A stretch of 64,000 bases of DNA from contig NZ_JAGPNM010000012.1 of the NCBI RefSeq assembly GCF_018831085.1, positions 1 to 64,000 on the forward strand. Direction: 5' to 3'. Positions 34,401 to 43,001 of this stretch are shown piece by piece. Each line of letters begins with the position of its first letter. Position 1 is the stretch's first letter. The position numbers and the translations under genes are program-made. The notes beneath the pieces are model-generated. The model saw only the letters and a program-made list of their open reading frames with translations, was not told the origin of the DNA and made no database searches. The DNA comes from Rheinheimera oceanensis. Lineage in GTDB: Bacteria; Pseudomonadota; Gammaproteobacteria; Enterobacterales; Alteromonadaceae.

Positions 34401-34590
34401 TAATTTTAGACTCAACAATTTCGGCAGAGGCGCCAGGGTAGTTAGTGCTGATACTAACAATAGGAGTATCGATATCCGGGTACTCACGCAGTGGCAGCAT
34501 ACTAAAACAGACAATGCCAAATACCAGTAGCAGCAGGTTTATAACAGTAGCAAATACCGGCCTTTTAACCGACAAATCGGACAGCAGCAT
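31465..34590 (-). CDS. RND efflux permease (HAE1), second system
   Basis: 1041 residues from ATG 34590, which has GGAGG just upstream; a longer frame to 34647 would overlap the adaptor gene. It begins MLLSDLSVKRPVFATVINLLL and carries GLVVDDSIVVLENIYRRIEQG in TM4, plus LIGLVAKNGILIVEFANQLRDAG. The periplasmic part includes a run of seven glycines (SGLGGGGGGGRP). This is the branch with the adaptor encoded immediately upstream (1-base gap). No outer-membrane channel is adjacent. Substrates unknown. Confidence 0.94.
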   Translation of the reverse strand: MLLSDLSVKRPVFATVINLLLLVFGIVCFSMLPLREYPDIDTPIVSISTNYPGASAEIVESKITQLLEDRISGVEGIKNINSVSRNGRSNISIEFAVERDIDSAANDVRDRVSRALNNLPDQADPPEVSKASDDEDTIAWFVLNSETMTSLELTDYADRYIVERFSVVDGVARLQLGGARDYAMRIWLDRDAMASRGVTVQDIESVLRAENVELPAGNIKSTDRDFTVRVVRTYKSQEDFRKLVIKRGANNYLVRLGEVADVLLTAENEESEFRGDGKNLLGIGIIKQSKANTLEVVKAARAEMERIKPTLPEGTTIEPGYDSSLFIAESIKEVYNTLAIAMALVIVVIFLFLGNIRATFIPAITVPVSLVAAVTVLFALDFSVNLLTLLAMVLAIGLVVDDSIVVLENIYRRIEQGEHPLLASYRGAREVGFAVIATTLVLISVFVPLVFMQGQLGKLFTEFALAIAAAVAFSSVTALTLSPMLCSKLLTHQKRESKLGLWLHSAFHKLENAYRRQLDVVCATRWPVIIVVVLCFSASYMLVKLLPSELAPVEDRGTFFVMMSPAEGASYTSNSRNMRLIEDVLMPYYHGGEFNRLLVRVPGWGNSGGIAIVGTENWHNGKRRTQELMGEVGVKLNEIPDVRAFTFMRSGLGGGGGGGRPIQFVLQGNTYEELARWRDIVISKASENPNILMLDHDYKETVPQILVEIDTERAGDLGISVGAIGRSLEAMLGGRRVTTFLDRGKEYDVIIEGLDDDFRSPGSISNVYLRSDTSNELIPLDNLVTLREEATSSSLNRYNRMRAITLTASMAPGYSLGEALEYLENVVKTEIQDTVGIDYKGESLLYQESGSSTLMVFILALLITYLVLAAQFESFIHPLVIMVTVPLGLVGALSGLYFSGMTLNIYSQIGLVMLIGLVAKNGILIVEFANQLRDAGVEFVAAIQQAAAQRLRPIVMTAFTTAMSSIPLIVASGPGSESRMVIGMVIFSGVALATLMTIYVVPVMYIAIARNTGSPKRLEHKLQQLEKEAPDAHAADEVHPS

Positions 34591-34591
34591 A

Positions 34592-35644
34592 TCAGCCTCC
34601 AACCCGGTTAATGGTAACACCTGAGCGCAGTTTCTGAATGCCCTCAACTACCACTTCGTCGCCTTCCTCTAACCCACTGAGTATTTCAACCCAGCCTGGT
34701 ACGCGTTGCCCGGTTTTTACCTCAACCTGAGTGACTTTGTTATCAGCACCTACTTTATAAACAAACTGTTTTTGCTGCTGCGGCACCAGCGCTTTTTCTG
34801 AAATTTGCATGGCCTGACGGTTATCCAGCTCCAGTTTTACATGCAGTAACATGCCCGGGCGCAGGCGTAAATCTTCATTGGGTAAAGCGCCGTGTACTGT
34901 TACAGTGCGGGTTATCGGGTCTAGCCGGGTATCAATCGCACTGACTTTGCCTTTAAAGGTGATATTGCCATAAGCGGCATTGGTGACGGTTAAAGGCATA
35001 CCTACGCTGATATCAGCCAGATAATGTTCGGCAACACTAAAAGCTACACGTAAGGTATTTAAGTCATCCAGCGTGGTGATCACTGTACCATTGGTAATAT
35101 AAGCACCAACACTAACCTGGCGCAGGCCCAGATAGCCATCAAAAGGCGCGCGGATAGTCATTTCTGCTAATTGGGCTTTGGCAATATCAAGCTGTGCCAG
35201 CGTGGTATTAACACGGGTTTCTTGTTCATCCAGCAGTGATTGTGCGGTGGCCTGAGTGGTGGCCAGATTTTTAAGCCGGTCTAACTGACGTTTTTGATCT
35301 TCCAGTATGCCTTCAAGCTCTGTTACGCGCGCACGCTCCTGTACATCATGTAAACGGGCAATCACTTCGCCTTTTTTGATGGCTTTGCCTTCACGGATAT
35401 TCAGCTCTGTAACAAAGTCACTGGTAGGGGAAATCAACTGAATGGAGTTATTGGAAATACCGGTACCCAGTGAATTAACACTGCGGATCATTGGCTTGGT
35501 TTCTACTTTAGCAGTACTTACTGCTACAACAGCGGCGTCGCGGCGGATGTCAGTTTTCTGGCTGGGTATCCAGTACAAATAGCCCACTAATACCAGCAGA
35601 GCGATGAGAATCACCCAAATTAATTTTGAATGTAATTTTGCCAC
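34592..35644 (-). CDS. RND efflux periplasmic adaptor, second system
   Basis: The GTG at 35644 is preferred (MAKLHSKLIWVILIALLVLVGYLYW...), with CGGGG before it; a TTG at 35662 is possible. 350 residues: an N-terminal membrane anchor rather than a lipobox, then lipoyl halves around a coiled-coil hairpin (about 105-140) and the beta-barrel domain with PITRTVTVHGALPNEDLRLRPGMLLHVKLEL. It joins the pump encoded next. The ribosome-binding site of the pump lies within this gene's last codons, so translation is coupled. Confidence 0.92.
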   Translation of the reverse strand: MAKLHSKLIWVILIALLVLVGYLYWIPSQKTDIRRDAAVVAVSTAKVETKPMIRSVNSLGTGISNNSIQLISPTSDFVTELNIREGKAIKKGEVIARLHDVQERARVTELEGILEDQKRQLDRLKNLATTQATAQSLLDEQETRVNTTLAQLDIAKAQLAEMTIRAPFDGYLGLRQVSVGAYITNGTVITTLDDLNTLRVAFSVAEHYLADISVGMPLTVTNAAYGNITFKGKVSAIDTRLDPITRTVTVHGALPNEDLRLRPGMLLHVKLELDNRQAMQISEKALVPQQQKQFVYKVGADNKVTQVEVKTGQRVPGWVEILSGLEEGDEVVVEGIQKLRSGVTINRVGG

Positions 35645-35771
35645 GATAACCCCGGATAACAACTTAATAATAATTTCTGCCTTATTGTATGGAAGAAAGC
35701 GTTGTTTAGATTTCCTGTTATCGCAGTCGTAGCGGCGTTGGTCGATTCAGCGGGGTATAACTGCGGTTTGA

Positions 35772-35790
35772 TTCAGCAATATCTGCTGAA
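35772..35790. promoter_or_regulatory. Palindrome in the divergent region before the second RND operon
   Basis: TTCAGCA-ATATC-TGCTGAA is a perfect 7-base inverted repeat. A GATTCAGC copy of the left arm also occurs near 35740. Located between the RND adaptor gene (-) and the DUF2982 gene (+), it could be the operator of a TetR-type regulator encoded elsewhere. Confidence 0.4.
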
Positions 35791-35847
35791 CTAAGCAGCA
35801 AAGCCTGTCATATTAGTCATAATATAGCGGCAGCGGAGGTAATGAAT

Positions 35848-36510
35848 ATGCAGCTGAATCAAATTCAGGGTGGTGCCAGTCGTGGCGGCGCGGCACTGAT
35901 GATAGGCAGTAGCACTGTATTGCTGTTACTGTTGCTTAGTATGCTTTGGGTAGAGCAACTTAATGTACTGCATGCGCTGGCATTTGTTATGGCAGCACTT
36001 GGGCTGTTTGCCGGTTGGGCTAAATTATCGGAGCCTGCCTACTTTTTGCAGTATGATGAAACAGGCTTACAGTATTTTCACCGCCGCGGCAGTTGGTTTT
36101 TGCCCTGGAACAGTTTTTTATACAGCGGTGTACCGCAGCTGGAGCAAAAAAAACTCAGCTATATTGCTTTTAAACTGACCGACTACGACAGTTTTTTACA
36201 AAGCTTACCACTGCGGTTGGCTGTGCGTATTATGACAGAGCAACGCGCCTTGTATGTTGAAGCAATACGCCAGGGGTGTGACCGCGGCCAGTGCGCCAGT
36301 GAGCTGATGGCGGAGGGCGAAAACTTCAACACAGCGGCTCAGCAATATAACGGCATTAAGGCGGCTTTCGCTCACCGGATGCAACGCCTGGCAAATGCCA
36401 CCGGCTTTGATATTTTTGTGCCTGTTGAGCTTAGCGAAGCAGATGCGCTTAACCTGTGTAAGCAGATTAATCAGGCGAGGTTACAATGTATCCAGAATAC
36501 AGTAACCTAG
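35848..36510 (+). CDS. DUF2982 family membrane-associated protein
   Basis: 220 residues from ATG 35848; GGAGG at 35835-35839 is too near the ATG at 35842. Two hydrophobic helices (about 14-50) precede a cytosolic part with LSEPAYFLQYDETGLQYFHRRGSWFLPWNSF and LNYIAFKLTDYDSFL-like text, which fits DUF2982, a family limited to Gammaproteobacteria. Function unknown. The end (GFDIFVPVELSEADAL) is also conserved in relatives I remember. Confidence 0.82.
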   Translation: MQLNQIQGGASRGGAALMIGSSTVLLLLLLSMLWVEQLNVLHALAFVMAALGLFAGWAKLSEPAYFLQYDETGLQYFHRRGSWFLPWNSFLYSGVPQLEQKKLSYIAFKLTDYDSFLQSLPLRLAVRIMTEQRALYVEAIRQGCDRGQCASELMAEGENFNTAAQQYNGIKAAFAHRMQRLANATGFDIFVPVELSEADALNLCKQINQARLQCIQNTVT

Positions 36511-36569
36511 ACACTAGGTACTGACTGTATCATAATATTGTCATTACCGGATATTGTGCAGGGCAATGA

Positions 36570-36905
36570 ATGAATACTTACGAAAAAGCATTTTTAGTTA
36601 GTGGTCGCAACACATTGATACATAAGAATAAAAAGCTTGACTTGGTTGTAGTGAATGATGATAACGACCCGGTAATAATCGTAACACGCCATGGCGTGAA
36701 AGTTTTTACTGAAACGGTACCGGCTAATAAGGCCGATGCAAAAGATCGCTATATGGAAGTGGTAGATATTTCCAGCTCTGACGTTTTTAGCGAGGTGAAA
36801 ACCTTACTGTTTGTTCAGGCTATTAATAACAAAGAATATAAAATTGATTACAGTAAAGCGGGTACAGAACTGTTTATCCGTATCCATCAGGAAAACTATA
36901 TCTGA
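36570..36905 (+). CDS. Small protein of unknown function
   Basis: 111 residues, no signal and no membrane helix, mixed alpha/beta composition, with VVVNDDNDPVIIVTRHGVKVFTE near the front. GGGCA before the ATG is a weak ribosome-binding site. A CATAAT -10-like hexamer lies in the short gap after the DUF2982 gene. I recognise no family. Codon use fits the neighbours, so it is probably a real gene. Confidence 0.6.
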   Translation: MNTYEKAFLVSGRNTLIHKNKKLDLVVVNDDNDPVIIVTRHGVKVFTETVPANKADAKDRYMEVVDISSSDVFSEVKTLLFVQAINNKEYKIDYSKAGTELFIRIHQENYI

Positions 36906-37012
36906 TGTATTAGCCACAACTGGGCCCTATATTAACAAAAGGGCTTGTGTTAAGGCCGGTTATTTGCTTCATTAGACTAGCTTTCGTGCAGTAACCTGAA
37001 GTGTGAAGCCAT

Positions 37013-38671
37013 ATGCAATTTACCGAGCACAATAATAGTATAAAGATAACCGTGCCTGTAACTCTGAATGCGCTGACAGCGCAGGACGTTAACGCCCAGT
37101 TACAACAAGCTGGCTACGGCCGTTGCTTTTTGATCCAGGATCAACTTACCAATCTGCTGATCGAATATCAGCAAATTCAGCAAAAAATTAAAGACAAACT
37201 GCAAGCCGAAGGTGTGCCATTAACCTATCGTATTGCTGACATGCGCCCGGCTGAGCTTAAGTTTGATATCAGTGAAGATAAAATGTCAGCTGCTGCCATT
37301 ATCACCTCAGCCTGGGGTGGGGCTCCGGTATCGGCCAATATGCTGGTTAAAGCCGCGCAGGAAGCCGGGGTAGTATTTGGCTTTAGTAAAGAACATATCA
37401 TCAAGCTGGTGACCCATGCCAGCAAGGCTGAACCCGGCAGTAAAGTTAAACTGGTTATTGCGCGTGGCCGCCAGATAGTGCAGGGAGCTGATTCCCGTTT
37501 TGAAGCACTGATCCCCGATATGGAAAGCCGCCGTAATAAACCTGTACTGCAATCTGAAGAAAAGGCCGATTTACGCGACTTTGGTGTTATTCCGTCAATT
37601 CGTGCTGCTGAGCCATTAATGCGCCGGCATCCGCCTACTGCCGGAATAGATGGCATGACCGTTACCGGCAATGTACTGCCAGCCACACCCGGCCAGGTTA
37701 TAGAGTGGAATTTGGGCGAGGGTAGTGAGTTATCGACAGAAGATGCCGATTTACTGTTGGCGGCGCGTGATGGTTTACCACGGGTCATCGAACATGGTGC
37801 TACTGTCGATGAAGTATTTACCGTAAAGAATGTTGATTTGGCTACCGGGCATATTATTTTTCGCGGTTCTGTTGTTATTAACGGCGATGTAACTGAGAGT
37901 ATGAAAGTGATCGCCGGCGGCAATGTATTTGTAAAAGGTTTTGTTGAAGGTAGCCTGATAGAGGCCGGTGGCGATATCAGAATTGGTGGTGCCATTATCG
38001 GCCATCAGATAGCCACCGCAGAAAAAGACACTGAGTACAGCACTGAGCTAAAAGCTCAGGGCGATATAGAGTGTAATATTGCCCAGTATGCCCGCTTAAA
38101 CGCCAGCGGCAATGTTTATGTAAAAAAACAAATAATGCATTGTGCAGTGTCTGCTGCCAAAGTGTATGCCGGCCCTGAAGACAACCCTAATGGTAAGGTG
38201 ATTGGTGGCTATTATTATCTGGATTATGGCATTCATACCGGCAACCTTGGTGCACCGTCCAGCAGCAATATTTATATTGAACTTAACCGGCTGACCGATC
38301 CGATAGTAGAAAAACAAGAAGTACTGCGTGCCAGTATTACAGCAGCGAAAAAAGATATGCTGGAAATTCGTGAACAGTTGGAAAAGTTGAAGAAAATTGA
38401 AGGTAATGCTCAGATAGAAGTGCGTCGCCAGGAGTTGCAGGGCGAGTTTGATGAGCACAAAACTGTGGCGTTAGCGTTAATAGAGGATGTTAAAGCACTG
38501 GAAGTGCAGCGCAAAGAAAAACTGGGGCAGGCACTTATTGTGGCGCATCAGCAGTTATTTTCTGCAGTTGAAGTGCACTTTGATAAAGACATTATCCGCA
38601 GCCGCCGTGAATACGGCCCGTCAAAAATACTGCTGGTAGATGGCAGTGTGTCGATAGAACCATTCTATTAA
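37013..38671 (+). CDS. FapA/DUF342 family polymer-forming protein
   Basis: 552 residues. An N-terminal segment with SAWGGAPVSANMLVKAAQEAGVVFG is followed by the DUF342 beta-helix: NVDLATGHIIFRGSVVINGDVTESMKVIAGGNVFVKGFVEGS, then LIEAGGDIRIGGAIIGHQ. A coiled coil (about 440-510) and a short C-terminal strand follow. FapA (flagellar assembly protein A) proteins affect flagellar or polar organisation in some vibrios and Shewanella-type bacteria; many paralogues have no known role. No flagellar gene lies nearby. Paired palindromes follow the stop. Confidence 0.85.
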   Translation: MQFTEHNNSIKITVPVTLNALTAQDVNAQLQQAGYGRCFLIQDQLTNLLIEYQQIQQKIKDKLQAEGVPLTYRIADMRPAELKFDISEDKMSAAAIITSAWGGAPVSANMLVKAAQEAGVVFGFSKEHIIKLVTHASKAEPGSKVKLVIARGRQIVQGADSRFEALIPDMESRRNKPVLQSEEKADLRDFGVIPSIRAAEPLMRRHPPTAGIDGMTVTGNVLPATPGQVIEWNLGEGSELSTEDADLLLAARDGLPRVIEHGATVDEVFTVKNVDLATGHIIFRGSVVINGDVTESMKVIAGGNVFVKGFVEGSLIEAGGDIRIGGAIIGHQIATAEKDTEYSTELKAQGDIECNIAQYARLNASGNVYVKKQIMHCAVSAAKVYAGPEDNPNGKVIGGYYYLDYGIHTGNLGAPSSSNIYIELNRLTDPIVEKQEVLRASITAAKKDMLEIREQLEKLKKIEGNAQIEVRRQELQGEFDEHKTVALALIEDVKALEVQRKEKLGQALIVAHQQLFSAVEVHFDKDIIRSRREYGPSKILLVDGSVSIEPFY

Positions 38672-38695
38672 TATGGCATCAGGTTGCATTTTCGA

Positions 38696-38736
38696 CAGTT
38701 GGCAACTGCCCTGCGATGCAGGGTAATGTGTTTTTT
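38696..38736 (+). terminator. Two tandem palindromes with a T-run, possible terminator
   Basis: CAGTTGGCAACTG (38696-38708) is directly followed by CCCTGC-GAT-GCAGGG (38709-38723), and six Ts come 8 bases later (38731-38736). The T-run is rather distant for a classical terminator, so the pair may instead be an mRNA-end stabiliser or an operator. Confidence 0.4.
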
Positions 38737-38785
38737 ACAGTGCTGACGTAGGCTTTGTCTGTCATTGTTACCGGGTAAATTATCA

Positions 38786-39547
38786 GTGAAGCGTTTTTTC
38801 TGTATCTTTATGCTGTTGTTTGCGCCGTTGCTCTCTGCCGCTGAGTGCAATATGGCTTTTGCACACGGTATTATTATCTCGCCTGATCAGATCCGTATTA
38901 TGCAAAACAACCGCACCCATGTGCAGATAAATGCTGATCACCAACTGTTTATCCGCGGTGAGTGGATCACACTGGAAGACGATGACACCTTATTGCTGAT
39001 GCAGTACAGCCAGGGCTTACGCCGTTTTGTGCCAGAAATTGTTAGTATAGCGGTAGATGGTGTTGAGCTGGGGTTATCCAGCATTGAAGCCATGTTTAGT
39101 GGCATTGGCAGCCAGGCGCAGCAGGCCGAGTGGCGTGAGCTGGTGCGGGAAACAACCTTTCAGTGGATGTCGCGCTTTGTGCGAAGCAACGATCATTTCT
39201 ATCTGGCGCCGCAAAGCCTGAATGAACTGGATTACTTTCTGCATAACGAGTTAAAACCTCAGCTGGATAATCTGGCCCGCCATACGGTTGGTGCGGTCTG
39301 GGGAGCACTGCGCGATGCCTTGCGCCACTCAGATAGCAATTTTGAGCGTTCAGATAACCAGGATTGGCAGTCAGTTGGCCAAATGGTAGACAAAATTAAT
39401 CTGGGGCTGGATGCCAAAGCGGTAGAGCTGGAAGAAAAGTCGGCACTATTTTGTCAGCGTATGCAGGAGCTGGACGAAATTGAAAAACAATTACAACAGC
39501 GCCTGCCCGAGCTGAAACGTTACGACGTGGTCTCACAAAAACAGTAG
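38786..39547 (+). CDS. YggN-like DUF2884 periplasmic protein
   Basis: I choose GTG 38786 (MKRFFCIFMLLFAPLLSA signal peptide); TTG 38765 is the alternative. 253 residues. The mature part starts AECNMAFAHGIIISPDQIRIMQNN and has INADHQLFIRGEWITLEDDD, the DUF2884 opening, then a long helical region to the end with FCQRMQELDEIE. E. coli YggN is the best-known member; its role is unknown. The stop is 4 bases from the stop of the aspartoacylase-like gene. Confidence 0.8.
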   Translation: MKRFFCIFMLLFAPLLSAAECNMAFAHGIIISPDQIRIMQNNRTHVQINADHQLFIRGEWITLEDDDTLLLMQYSQGLRRFVPEIVSIAVDGVELGLSSIEAMFSGIGSQAQQAEWRELVRETTFQWMSRFVRSNDHFYLAPQSLNELDYFLHNELKPQLDNLARHTVGAVWGALRDALRHSDSNFERSDNQDWQSVGQMVDKINLGLDAKAVELEEKSALFCQRMQELDEIEKQLQQRLPELKRYDVVSQKQ

Positions 39548-39551
39548 CGGT

Positions 39552-40607
39552 TTACACCACACCATATTCTTCGCCCAGCACCGGTGGCATGGCGTTATCT
39601 ACTTCGTCGTTAATGGCATCAAGGGTTTTTTCTGCTTCATCAAGCGAGCTGACTTCAGCCACATGAAACAGTGCTTCACCTTCGTTTACCAGCGGCAGGT
39701 TGTTACGGCCAATCACAATACCGTCAAAGCTGGCAGGTACCGCCACTTCAAAATCGGAATAGGGTGAGTAGATATGCGCCAGCACATCGCCGGTTTTTAC
39801 CGTTTGCCCCAGGCCCACATAATAACGGGCTATGCCGTCATGCTCGGCCCGTACCCAGCTGCTTTTCTTCGAAAATAATGATTTGGTGGTGGGCTTTTTC
39901 CGCATCGCTCTGAGCATACCCAAATCAGTCATGACATTTAAAATACCGCGTACGCCGACATTAATCGATTGCTCGTCAAAGCGCAGCGCTTCGCCGGCTT
40001 CATAGAGCAAAAGCGGAATGCCCAGATTATTGGCTGTGCCGCGCATAGTACCATCACGGCTGGCGGCTTTAATAATAATGGGGGCATTAAACACTTCGGC
40101 CATGCGCAGGGCTATTTTATCTTTGGCGCTGGCGCGTACCTGGGGCAGGTTAGAGCGGTGGATAGCGCCGGTGTGCAGGTCAATAGCATGGGTGCAGTTT
40201 TTTAATATTTTGTCGGTAAACTGAAATGCCATCCTGCTGCCAAGTGAGCCTTTTTCGCTACCGGGAAAGCTGCGGTTTAAGTCACGCCGATCGGGTAAAT
40301 AGCGGGATTGCTGCACAAAGCCGTAGGTGTTTACTATCGGTACTATAATAAGCGTACCTTTAAGCTGGTTTAGTCGTGGCAGCTTTAGCAGACGGCGGCA
40401 TATTTCCACACCGTTAATTTCATCGCCGTGCAGCGCTGCGGTTACCAGCAATACCGGCCCGTCTTTACGGCCATGGATCACATGGGCACCAATGTTCAGT
40501 TCAGTATGGGTATACAGTTTACCAAAAGGGATATCTACTACAGCTCGACTGCCCGGTGGAATATTACTGTTGCCCAGTATAAAAGGTGCTCTGGTGCCAT
40601 TTTGCAT
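39552..40607 (-). CDS. Succinylglutamate desuccinylase/aspartoacylase family protein
   Basis: 351 residues of the M14-like zinc carboxypeptidase fold. LVTAALHGDEINGVEICRRLL gives the HxxE zinc pair and THAIDLHTGAIHRSNLPQVRA the third histidine. The C-terminal 100 residues form a beta domain (VRAEHDGIARYYVGLGQTVKTGDVLAHIYSP). Its ATG overlaps the rimK stop by one base (TAATG), so the two are translated together. This pairing is common in marine Gammaproteobacteria. I infer an amidase acting on the RimK product or another acyl-amino acid; unproven. Confidence 0.85.
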   Translation of the reverse strand: MQNGTRAPFILGNSNIPPGSRAVVDIPFGKLYTHTELNIGAHVIHGRKDGPVLLVTAALHGDEINGVEICRRLLKLPRLNQLKGTLIIVPIVNTYGFVQQSRYLPDRRDLNRSFPGSEKGSLGSRMAFQFTDKILKNCTHAIDLHTGAIHRSNLPQVRASAKDKIALRMAEVFNAPIIIKAASRDGTMRGTANNLGIPLLLYEAGEALRFDEQSINVGVRGILNVMTDLGMLRAMRKKPTTKSLFSKKSSWVRAEHDGIARYYVGLGQTVKTGDVLAHIYSPYSDFEVAVPASFDGIVIGRNNLPLVNEGEALFHVAEVSSLDEAEKTLDAINDEVDNAMPPVLGEEYGVV

Positions 40608-41524
40608 TAGCCGGTTCCTTTGGTGTTAAGTTTGCGCCTGGTTTTGTGGCTGGCCACTTTTTGCTCCAAAAAAGCAATGCTGATATCAGCAATATCTTTG
40701 TTGGTTGCCGCTTCAATGCCCTCAAGCCCCGGTGAGCTGTTTACTTCCATCACTACCGGGCCATGATTAGAGCGCAGTAAATCTACACCGGCGACATTTA
40801 AACCCATGGTTTTCGCAGCCCGGATAGCTGTGCTGCGCTCTTCTTTACTTAGCCTGATCGCTGAAGCTGTACCGCCGCGGTGCAGGTTTGAACGAAACTC
40901 ACCGGCTTTAGCCTGACGTTTCATTGCGGCGACGACTTTATTGCCGACAACAAAGCAGCGGATATCCGCGCCATTGGCTTCACGGATATATTCCTGCACC
41001 AATATATTCGCATTTAACCCCATAAAGGCTTCTATTACGCTCTCGGCAGCGGTACGGGTTTCAGCCAGCACCACCCCAATGCCCTGGGTACCTTCAAGCA
41101 GCTTTATCACCAAAGGGGCACCACCTACCATTTCGATAAGGTCGGGGATATCGCCGGGCTTATCAGCAAAACCGGTTACCGGCAGGCCGATCCCCTGACG
41201 TGCTAATAACTGCAGGCTACGCAGTTTGTCACGGGCGCGGCTGATAGCAACTGATTCATTTAAGCTGTATACACCCATCATTTCAAACTGCCTTAGTACA
41301 GCGGTGCCATAAAACGTGATAGAGGCACCGATGCGTGGGATAACGGCGTCAAAATCTTCCAGTACCTGGCCTTTATGGTGAATAGAGGAATTGGTACGGT
41401 TAACGTTCATATAACAGGTAAGGGGATCAATCACCTGTACCTGATGGCCACGCCTGGTTGCTGCTTCCACCAGGCGTTTGGTGGAATACAGTTCAGCATT
41501 GCGCGATAAAATCGCAATTTTCAT
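40607..41524 (-). CDS. rimK: RimK-type ATP-grasp alpha-L-glutamate ligase
   Basis: 305 residues, 300 being normal for RimK. ATP-grasp features: VIKLLEGTQGIGVVLAE (phosphate loop), VQEYIREANGADIRCFVVGNKVVAAMKR and VAGVDLLRSNHGPVVMEVNSSPGLEGIE (metal ligands). RimK adds glutamates to the C-terminus of ribosomal protein S6 and makes poly-alpha-glutamate. It lies 101 bases behind mgtE on the same strand, so all four minus-strand genes down from corA may share transcription. Confidence 0.93.
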   Translation of the reverse strand: MKIAILSRNAELYSTKRLVEAATRRGHQVQVIDPLTCYMNVNRTNSSIHHKGQVLEDFDAVIPRIGASITFYGTAVLRQFEMMGVYSLNESVAISRARDKLRSLQLLARQGIGLPVTGFADKPGDIPDLIEMVGGAPLVIKLLEGTQGIGVVLAETRTAAESVIEAFMGLNANILVQEYIREANGADIRCFVVGNKVVAAMKRQAKAGEFRSNLHRGGTASAIRLSKEERSTAIRAAKTMGLNVAGVDLLRSNHGPVVMEVNSSPGLEGIEAATNKDIADISIAFLEQKVASHKTRRKLNTKGTG

Positions 41525-41625
41525 GCGCTCTCCAATAAGAGGTAAGATCAGCTGCTATTGTAAAAGTGTCTGCGCCCTGAGGCAGCAACAATACAGTTGT
41601 CAGCGATAAATAATCAGCTTGCTTT

Positions 41626-42975
41626 TTATGTCAGCAGCAGTAATGAGCCTAAACCCAGGAACACAAAAAAACCGGTCATGTCGGTAATGGCCGTTAGTAC
41701 AACTGAACCTGCTAAAGCCGGGTCAATATTTACCTTTTTCATCCAGATTGGAATGATAACACCGGCAAATGCCGACACGATGATATTAATAATGACGGCA
41801 AGCCCGATAACAATACAAATAATCCAGTTGTCGAACCAGACATAAGTTAGCACCGCAATGACCATACCCCACAGCAAGCCGTTAAGCGCAGCTACACCTA
41901 AGGCTTTACGCAATAACGTCATATGGGTTTGCGGGGTAATTTGTTCCAGCGCCAGGCCGCGGATTATCAGGGTGAGTGTCTGGCTGCCGGCAATGCCTCC
42001 CATGCTGGCCACTATTGGCATCAGTACGGCTAAAGCCACGACCTCTGCCAATGTAGCCTCAAATAGCCCTATGGTATTGGCTGCCAGAAAAGCGGTAATA
42101 AGGTTGACACCCAACCACAACGCGCGACGCTTGGCGCTGTATAATACCGGCGCGAATAAGTCTTCTTCCTCGTCCAGACCTGCGGTGTGCATAAACTGGC
42201 TTTCCAGACTGCGGCGCACGTTTTCCAGCGCTTCACCAATAGATAAACGGCCAAGCAATTTGCCTTCGTCGTCGATAACCGCCAGGGCGGTATAGCCGGA
42301 GCGCGACACGATATCCGAGCCCTGATCCAGCTCCATTTCACCTTCAACCACAGGAGCTTCGTTATCAATCACGGTTTCAATCGGTAAATGGCTGGCAAGG
42401 CCGAGTAATTGTGTGGCATGCACCAGCCCGGCATAGCGGCCGGTGCGGTCTACCACAAACAGGGCATCATGGTACTCTGCATCTTCTGCCAACTGGCGAA
42501 ACAGCCGGATAGCATCACGTACTTTGGCATTTTTATTGATGATCAGCATATCGTGATCAGCATAACGGCCACACTGATCTTCATCATATGCCAGTGCAGT
42601 GTCCAGCCAGCGACGCTGGCTTTCATCAAGACGTGAGCAGGCGTAGTCATAAATCCGCTGCGGCAACTCATCAAGCAGTTCAATCAGATCGTCAACTTCC
42701 ATGCCTTCAACCAGGCTACGTAGCTGCGCTTCGTCTAATTGCTTAAATATATTGTCGCGGGCGTCTACCCGCATATAGGTCAGTGCTGCTATCTGGTCAT
42801 CCGGGTGCAGGCTTAGCCAGGTACTTACCCGTTGCTCTACCGGCATAGCCTCCAGTGCAATAGCAATTTCTTCCGGCTCCAGCTGGCTTAGCTTTCCGGT
42901 CAGGTGTTCTGCTTCGTCTTCGTTAAAGCTGTCCCGTACAATTTCTTCAATATCCAGCGGTTGGTTTTCAGCCAT
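41626..42975 (-). CDS. mgtE: Magnesium transporter MgtE
   Basis: 449 residues, normal for MgtE. The cytosolic N-domain has repeats such as ALEAMPVEQRVSTWLSLHPDDQ and DLIELLDELPQRI. Two CBS domains follow (about 135-255), then the plug helix and five membrane spans. GGIAGSQTLTLIIRGLALEQI is the conserved pore region, and the late helix has ITDMTGFFVFLGLGS with the Mg-site aspartate. The N and CBS domains close the channel at high internal magnesium. Follows corA by 26 bases. Confidence 0.94.
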   Translation of the reverse strand: MAENQPLDIEEIVRDSFNEDEAEHLTGKLSQLEPEEIAIALEAMPVEQRVSTWLSLHPDDQIAALTYMRVDARDNIFKQLDEAQLRSLVEGMEVDDLIELLDELPQRIYDYACSRLDESQRRWLDTALAYDEDQCGRYADHDMLIINKNAKVRDAIRLFRQLAEDAEYHDALFVVDRTGRYAGLVHATQLLGLASHLPIETVIDNEAPVVEGEMELDQGSDIVSRSGYTALAVIDDEGKLLGRLSIGEALENVRRSLESQFMHTAGLDEEEDLFAPVLYSAKRRALWLGVNLITAFLAANTIGLFEATLAEVVALAVLMPIVASMGGIAGSQTLTLIIRGLALEQITPQTHMTLLRKALGVAALNGLLWGMVIAVLTYVWFDNWIICIVIGLAVIINIIVSAFAGVIIPIWMKKVNIDPALAGSVVLTAITDMTGFFVFLGLGSLLLLT

Positions 42976-43001
42976 TTACAACTCCCTAGCCTGTGGTGGC
43001 A

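Noticed and set aside
34591..34647. Longer N-terminus of the second RND permease
   Set aside because: It would overlap the adaptor gene out of frame; GGAGG before ATG 34590 and MLLSDLSVKRPVF are decisive.
37225..37995. 256-codon ORF on the minus strand
   Set aside because: Lies wholly antisense to fapA, has low-complexity S/P/A composition and no ribosome-binding site.
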